A stretch of DNA of 11,867 nt from Gonapodya prolifera JEL478 (taxonomy: Eukaryota; Monoblepharomycota; Monoblepharidomycetes; Monoblepharidales; Gonapodyaceae). Shown piece after piece: positions 6,349 through 11,867 of the stretch (position 1 is the stretch's first letter; each line of letters begins with the position of its first letter). A model generated the notes under the pieces. The model saw nothing but the letters and a program-made list of their open reading frames with translations, had not been told where the DNA came from and did not search any database. A program made the position numbers and the translations under genes. The stretch covers positions 111,530 to 123,396 of the forward strand of contig KQ965747.1 in assembly GCA_001574975.1 (NCBI GenBank), read 5' to 3'.

Positions 6349-9300
6349 CTACCACCCTGTAAGCGCAGCCTCCCATCCTTTTGCAGCAACACCCGTGACC
6401 CCGGACTCACGCATTCCCGCCGCGGTTTTCACGCACTCCATCGCCCGGTCATGCCGACTCGTTCTCCGCATGACCTCTCCCAGTCCATTCCACGCCTGCG
6501 CCTTCCACCATGTCGCACTCCTGAACAGTGAAGTCGGTTCTCCTGATCCCGTGCCCGATGGACGCGAGTGCTTTGTGGCCTTTTCAAACCAATAGACAGC
6601 GAGGGGAATGTTCTTTGAATGGAGATGGATCAGGCCAAGAGTCGTCCTGAGAGGAACGTGTTGATCGTCGAGAAGGGAGAGAGAATGTAAATGGTCAGCT
6701 AATTTAGTTAGGATGGCGTCGTCTGTTGGGAGGGACCCGGGGACAAGAAATTCGTTTGACCGGAGCTTGTTGCCTGGCTGTGAGAGATCGACGGGTGGAA
6801 GCAGAGGCTTCACGAAGAGTTCGTCAGGGAGACCAGAGATAGGAATCATTGGCTGGTTATAGTCCCGCCTCAGCTGCTGCACGGAGTACACGTCCTGATC
6901 TACGTGCGTTTCGATCTCTCCAGCATCCAGAAGCGTCTGGACTTGTGTCGTCGCTGACCGATACCGAGAAAATCGGTCCACCTTTTTCATCGAAGCAGCG
7001 GGTGTTCCCAATGAGGCCGTGGACCCATTTGCAGCAGCACTTGTAACAGCCACGGGAGGTGTTGCACCTTGAGTTTCACTGGTGAGACTCGCGGCTTTGC
7101 TCTCAATGTCCAACCACGCGTTCTCAACCTCAACGTCCACGAGACACCTCCGCACTCTGGCTTCCGCTGGAAGGCTCTTGGCCCGCTCGACCTTCCTTGA
7201 CGGCTCGAAGGCTGACCCGCAGTACGCGTCGACTCCGTTCTTGGCATCCCGTCGCTCGCCCTCCTTGTCGGCGACCACTTGGACAACAGCACGAGCCTCC
7301 TCAATACACACCCGCGCCTGCCCGTATTCCCCAAGTTCGCGGTACAGTGCCGACGCTACGAGCCACAAGTGAAGGAGGGCATCGTAAGGTCGGAAGTGAT
7401 AAAAAGCCGAGGGTGCTCCGGCTGGAGTGAATGACTCGGCCATGCTGTTGGGCCGAGAATTTGATGATAGAGATGCAGGAACGACGGTTACTGTCATGCC
7501 GTCCGTTGTCCCATTCGAGCCAACTTTTGAAACATTCTCTTCTGGTGGCGAAAGTGTGAACGTGATTGGGGTTGACGGAGTGGTTCCATTTGAGGGTTGA
7601 GGAGCCGCTTTTGCAAGAGTGGTCTGACCTCCCGATGCTGGATTGCCCTGAATCGTGCTACTTCGAGCACGTTTTGCGGATTCGGTGAATTCTCGAACAG
7701 CGGCACTTTGCGAGGCAAAGCCAGGGAACAGACGCTTGAACAGCATAAAGAGTGATGGTAGTCTGCGCACGGCCTCGGTGGGGCCACGAACGGAACGAGT
7801 GATAAGAAAGTGGGTGATTTTATACCTGTCCACGAACGGTTTCAAAGCACGTTCTCTTGCAACAGGGAGTTTCACAGCTCACCTCATCACTTCCACCCTG
7901 TCCGCGATTCCCAACGAGCCCCACCCAAACCGTCCCGGTACACCTCCGTCAAGCAATTCCAGACCTACTCCTTCGACAGAGACGGTCCCGCCCGTTCTCT
8001 TCACCACGCTTTCAAGCCATCCTGCAGCCATGACCTTTTCGGATTCGGCAGGCTCACCGCCCTCAGCAACGAGAAGCCCTAGAAGGTGCCATGAGGCTGT
8101 ACGAGAGGGAGTCGCAATGCAAGCAGAACGTGCGAGCTCCGTGGCCCCGGGAATGTCACCGGCCGAGAACCGAGCAAGGGCCAGATAATGCATGGGAAGA
8201 TAAGGAGGAATGGACGATGTGATAGGACCGAGTTCTCCCGTTGGAGAATTGGTTCTCGCATTTTCCAACCTCTTCACAGCATCAGCAAGCAGGGCTTCCG
8301 CGCGTGCTCGATAATCAACCGTGAGCGTATCTCTTGTTCCCAACTTCAAGTAATCAAACGACACCTTCGCAGCCTCGGCATCGCGGTCTCCTTCCTGTAT
8401 GTCGTCCACGTCTCCTTCCACTTCGCTTCGATTCCACCCAGCGACCTCCCGCCACATTCCACCAGCGGTACCCTTCCACAACAAAAAGCAAGCGATTCCT
8501 TTGACGGTGGCCGCCATGGCTCTCACCGCGTCCGCTTCGTCGTTCTCGGGACTCTGGTACCGCTCAACCACCCTGTGAACAAAGGTGGCCAGCCGAACAG
8601 CCCGCTCTAAAGTCTCCACGTCGCCTAACGAGAACGATGAGAGCAATTTTAACGCCGAAAACGCCAGTCCTACAATCGCCGGGAACGTTTCGCTGCCTGC
8701 GACAGCTGGCAGGTAGATTGGAGCTCCAAGCGAGGCAGAAGAGCCGCCGTGACCATTCGAAAGCTTGTTAAGTGTTTCGTTTCCAAGTCCACCGTCTGCT
8801 TCGACCACGCCCGGTATTCCTGCAAATTCCGTCTCCTCTGCAATAGGCGGACCCGACGCCATTCCGTTCGTCGTGCCGTCTTTGAGCTTCGTTGCTCCTT
8901 CCAGCACACTGTCGTCGCCTAGAAGACTTCCAACACTTGTTCTTCGCTTCGCTAGCTCCCTCAAATCCTCGCGGTGCTTCCGAGCGTGCGCGTAGGTGGT
9001 GGAAAGAGATCGACGATACAAATCTGAGTAAGTTGTCAGAATTGCTGATGTTTCCTGCCAGGGAGAAGAGAGAATGAGACTCATTTCATAAACCACGTCA
9101 CTGCCCGACCATTCATACCTTTTCGTCCGCATCGCCAACGACTTCGGGGTACTCTATCGCAACCGCAGCAGCCGCGTGGATCGCATACCGCAACGCCGGT
9201 AGCGAATGGAAATTGTGCAGCGCAAGACGATATGTATACTGTGTTCGGTGGGGCGAAAAGAAAAGGGTTCAACCACCAGTACCGGCACTAAAACGACAAC

Positions 9301-11538
9301 CAGCAACTCACCCCAACTATACTCCACGCCCCACCAACCTCTCCCCCCTCGGACCAATTCCCTCTTCCATCCTCAGGATCCACCTCGGTCCACCCCAGCG
9401 CCCCACTCCAGGTCACACACTCCTTCCACCTCTCATACCGCTCCGTCTCCGTCGCCGTCGCGTCCACGGCCCTCGGGAACGGCAGGAGCTGGGCAAGCTG
9501 GGCCGCGTAGAGCGATACGGGCGATAGCGACGTCGCGGGGAGGGGGAATAGGGACACGCCCACGTTGGGTACGAGGTCGAGCACGGACGGGCCTGCGGGG
9601 AGGAGTGAGCGCACGTGGTGGCGAAGGACGGGACACCACCGCGCCGCGCGGGGGTTGGGTGGGGTTGAAGCGGTCGTGACGGTCGCGGGGTGGACTGTCG
9701 AGGGCGCGGCGGGCGCGATGAAGCGGGAAACGTAGGCTCTGGTCCACGTCGCGACCACGGGTACAGGGGCGGCGGCGGAACTTGCCTCCTGGGCGACCTC
9801 CCAGGCTTTAATCTCGGCATTTGCAATCCGCCACATGGCTTCCTCGACCCACTCGTCCCACTCATTCCAGGCCAAGGACAGGTCGGCTTCCACGTCCCTA
9901 TCATTATCACCCAAGTCCGTCTCGGTCTCGTCGTCCCTCTTCCGTCTCATCGCCAACACCGCCAACGAATCCGCACTCGAGTGCACCGACACCGCAGCCC
10001 CATTGCGCACGGGCGCCGACCTGATGGCCGTCGATGCCGCCGACTGGGCCCGTCGCGGCGTGAGTCCATTCTGGATCGACGACGACACGGTCGACTGGGG
10101 TCTCGAGCGCGCCGTCCTTGGCGCTAGCGTCGGGTGGGTCAGATCGTGCTGCGTGCCCCCCCTTACGGCGCGGTCCCACTCGGCCACGAGCGCCCAGCAC
10201 GCGACGGCGCGGTCGTCGTAGGGTGTCTGCATATGAAACGCTAGACCGGTCAAGCACCACGCCTGCGCTGCCAGCACGGCGGAGTAGTTTGGCGGGCCCT
10301 GGGAGGCGGTTGGGGGGTTGTGCGGCACATTCGCGGCGTCGAGGTGTGTCAGCGCGTCGAGAGGGAGAGAGGATAGGACGGCGATGCGGGCGAGGAGGAT
10401 GTGCGCTTGGGCAGCGGGTGGGAGGGTGAAGTGCATGCCCGCCGGTGGGTGGTCGGGGAGGGAGGTGAGGTCGGCGAGGGGGATCGTGGGGAAGGGTTGG
10501 AGGATGGAGGTGGACGGGAGGTCCGCGAACCCGCCGAGGGAAGTGGATGTGGATGTGGAGGATGTTGTGGCGGCGGGAGCGAGGGCCATGCCAGACGGCG
10601 GGGCGCGGCGGAAGAGGCGGATGACAGGGTCGGCGTGGTGCCCGGGGGCCGGCGGCATTTCCGTGGTGTCTGATGAGACCGCAGTAGGAGGTGGTTTTGG
10701 CCCCGCCAGCCGCGTGAGGATATTCTTGACCCCATCAAGTGAGGACCGGTCCTTTGGACCCACGACGGCGGCCGGGTTCAAGTCAAACGGGAATCCAGTG
10801 GCGGGCGCGTCCGGTGTAGATTTGGGCTGGGGTGACGTTTTGTGCGGTGCGAGGTGCGCGTTGAGGACGGATTCGGCGGTGATGAGGGAGAGGAGGGCTG
10901 ATGGTGAGGTCGGGTGGGCGAGAATTAGGTCCATACAAGAGAAGGGTGGCAGCCGGTGTGACAACACGTTCCAGAAGTTCAATAAGGACAACGCAACTAC
11001 GATATCAAGGAATTCTCGAGGGCAATCATTCTGTCAGAATATTCCGGTTGTGCTCGGCTTGAGCATCCATCCTTCGTGAATCCGTCTCTGCGAGAGCTTC
11101 CTGTGTCCTCAGCGGCTCCTTACCAGAGTATGTAACCTCTTTCACCTCTTCCCATCAAGAAAACTGGTCCCGCTCCACGTTCTCCGCCCATAGAGAAGTG
11201 TCTTCACCCCACCGGTAGAACTCACCCTCCATCCTCTGCTCCCCCTTGGACCTCTTTGCATACTTTGTGACAATTTTCGCGGTATCCTGTCCGACGGACC
11301 CATCCAGTGCCACGCCGGTCGCCAGCTCGCGCCACCTCCCCTTCATCCGGGCCCTCTCGAAGTCCATCTCGAGCTGCTGGACCTTCTTGTCCGATTTCCC
11401 GGACTGCAAGTGGCCCGTGACTGGCACGTCGGGGGAGGACGACTTTGATCCCCTGCGGATACTGGAGAGTGGGCCCTGCCCGGTCAGCGAGTCAGACAGC
11501 ACCTCGCGCAGGCGGGATCGCGGGCGTGGTGCGGCCAT
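6349..11538 (-). CDS. TTC7/Ypp1-family TPR scaffold of the plasma-membrane PI 4-kinase complex
   Basis: Model: exons 11538-11208, 10996-9312, 9238-9119, 9054-7883, 7825-6349, about 1,594 residues; all joins are in phase, the first being uncertain. Family evidence: the N-terminus (LEMDFERARMKGRWREL, about residues 54-70) matches the first helix of TTC7 (ER-x-R-x3-x-W). TPR-like pairs lie at about 305-335 (HILLARIAVLSSLPLDAL) and 350-392. The short third exon gives YRLALHNFHSLPALRYAI. Further TPRs are at 997-1062 (HYLALARFSAGDIPGATELA, SWHLLGLLVAEGG), 1249-1285 (LHLWLVASALYRELGEYGQA), 1495-1522 and 1540-1574 (AWNGLGEVMRR, matching the TTC7 C-terminal WNGLGEVLQ). Long Ser/Pro/Ala-rich inserts make it larger than TTC7 (about 850). 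In yeast and animals the family binds Efr3 and Stt4/PI4KIIIalpha to maintain plasma-membrane PI4P. The role is by homology. Confidence 0.85.
7826..7882 (-). other. Intron 4 of Ypp1-like gene (57 bp)
   Basis: Donor GATGAG|GTGAGC at 7882, acceptor GTGGACAG ending at 7826. Exon D ends in phase 2 (AG) and exon E supplies G, making Arg, then TATAAAATC. This removes the TGA that would end exon D. Confidence 0.8.
9055..9118 (-). other. Intron 3 of Ypp1-like gene (64 bp)
   Basis: Donor AAG|GTATGA at 9118, TGAC branch-like sequence, acceptor CTCCCTGGCAG ending at 9055. Phase 0 on both sides. Confidence 0.8.
9239..9311 (-). other. Intron 2 of Ypp1-like gene (73 bp)
   Basis: Donor GGG|GTGAGT at 9311, long pyrimidine tract (CCCTTTTCTTTTC), acceptor AACACAG ending at 9239. 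Phase 0 at both ends, leading into the conserved short exon 9238-9119. Confidence 0.8.
10997..11207 (-). other. Intron 1 of Ypp1-like gene, boundaries unresolved
   Basis: Exon A runs into a TGA at 11155-11157. Exon B is open from about 11030 leftward. The acceptor is probably ATCGTAG ending at 10997, with TTCTGAC as branch site. Donors that fit phase 1 are GTGAAG at 11207 (before the stop) and the better GTAAGG at 11123 (after the stop). The interval modelled here uses the first. Confidence 0.4.
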
Positions 11539-11760
11539 GGCGCGTGTTGTGTGGGTGGAGTGGAAGGTGCTGGCGGGGAGGAGAGCGAGGGTGGGATCGG
11601 CGATTGATTGATTGCGGTTTCGCGAACAGTTGAGTTGCTGGCGTTTCCTCCACGTGAGCGAAACCGAGACACACACCGCAAATTCCTGCACCGTCGCCAG
11701 GAAACGCCCTGCTCTCAATCCTGCGCTTCCTGGCGTTTAAGAATGCCCACGTGCGCGGGT
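11539..11760 (-). promoter_or_regulatory. Promoter of Ypp1-like gene with repeated TGGCGTTT and CACGTG motifs
   Basis: Plus-strand positions: TGGCGTTT at 11639-11646 and 11731-11738, its inverse AAACGCC at 11702-11708. The palindrome CACGTG lies at 11651-11656 and 11748-11753, each 12-17 bases right of a TGGCGTTT. A 9-bp inverted repeat CGCCAGGAA / TTCCTGGCG spans 11695-11735. The palindrome TTCGCGAA lies at 11619-11626. CACGTG is the classic bHLH (Cbf1/USF-like) site; the TGGCGTTT partner is unnamed. All lie 80-215 bp upstream of the start at 11538. Confidence 0.5.
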
Positions 11761-11867
11761 AGGGGAAGTGTTTGTTGAATGTTCTGCCGATTTGGAGTTC
11801 TACCGTTCATGGAACACTGAATTAGTGGCGAAGATAATTGGAGATAAATGATGTTTATTCAGATGTA
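11761..11867. other. Right-edge spacer, nothing recognised
   Basis: AT-rich end of the window with no open frame of note, domain or repeat. It may be distal promoter or belong to a neighbour outside the window. Confidence 0.4.

Noticed and set aside
10318-11079. Plus-strand open frame of about 253 codons opposite the Ypp1-like exon B
   Set aside because: Arg/Gly-rich shadow of a real exon whose TTC7-like motifs and splice phases fit the minus strand.

Overview
The window looks like nuclear DNA of a filamentous or early-diverging fungus. The evidence is compact genes interrupted by short GT..AG introns (about 48-75 bp where the joins are clear), GC-rich and CpG-rich coding exons, a fungal-style TTC7/Ypp1 scaffold gene, and a CpG-starved tract of the kind left by methylated transposons. 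Several traits (a small Cys-rich secreted protein, a Trp-rich ankyrin protein) would suit a chytrid, but the sequence alone does not prove that. There are no rRNA genes, CRISPR arrays or bacterial-type operons, and I found no convincing tRNA.

Layout. (1) 1-458, minus strand: 5' part of a gene for a secreted cysteine-rich protein. Splice signals join it to a proline-rich exon, and the gene appears to run off the left edge. (2) 459-1320: non-coding, with a few short inverted repeats and a CRE-like site. (3) 1321-2450: pyrimidine-rich plus-strand sequence with a CCAAT/TATA-like start and good splice sites but no convincing reading frame. It could be a long 5' leader, a non-coding RNA or a decayed gene. 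(4) 2616-4421, minus strand: ankyrin-repeat protein, two or three exons. (5) 4422-4840: its promoter and an AT-rich spacer. (6) About 4815-5880: a sharply bounded CpG-depleted tract with palindromes and a terminal hairpin, read as a decayed mobile element of unknown class. (7) 5881-6348: spacer with a nested palindrome. (8) 6349-11538, minus strand: a gene of about six exons encoding a TTC7/Ypp1-family protein of about 1,590 residues, followed upstream (11539-11867) by a promoter with repeated TGGCGTTT and CACGTG motifs.

Biology. The Ypp1/TTC7 protein is expected to hold the phosphatidylinositol 4-kinase Stt4/PI4KIIIalpha at the plasma membrane together with Efr3. The ankyrin protein is probably an intracellular interaction module, and the Cys-rich protein is probably exported or cell-wall associated. 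Nothing in the sequence links the three genes in one pathway. The most interesting items are the CpG-depleted element, the splice-dependent tail of the secreted protein, the unresolved first junction of the Ypp1 gene, and the unexplained plus-strand leader.
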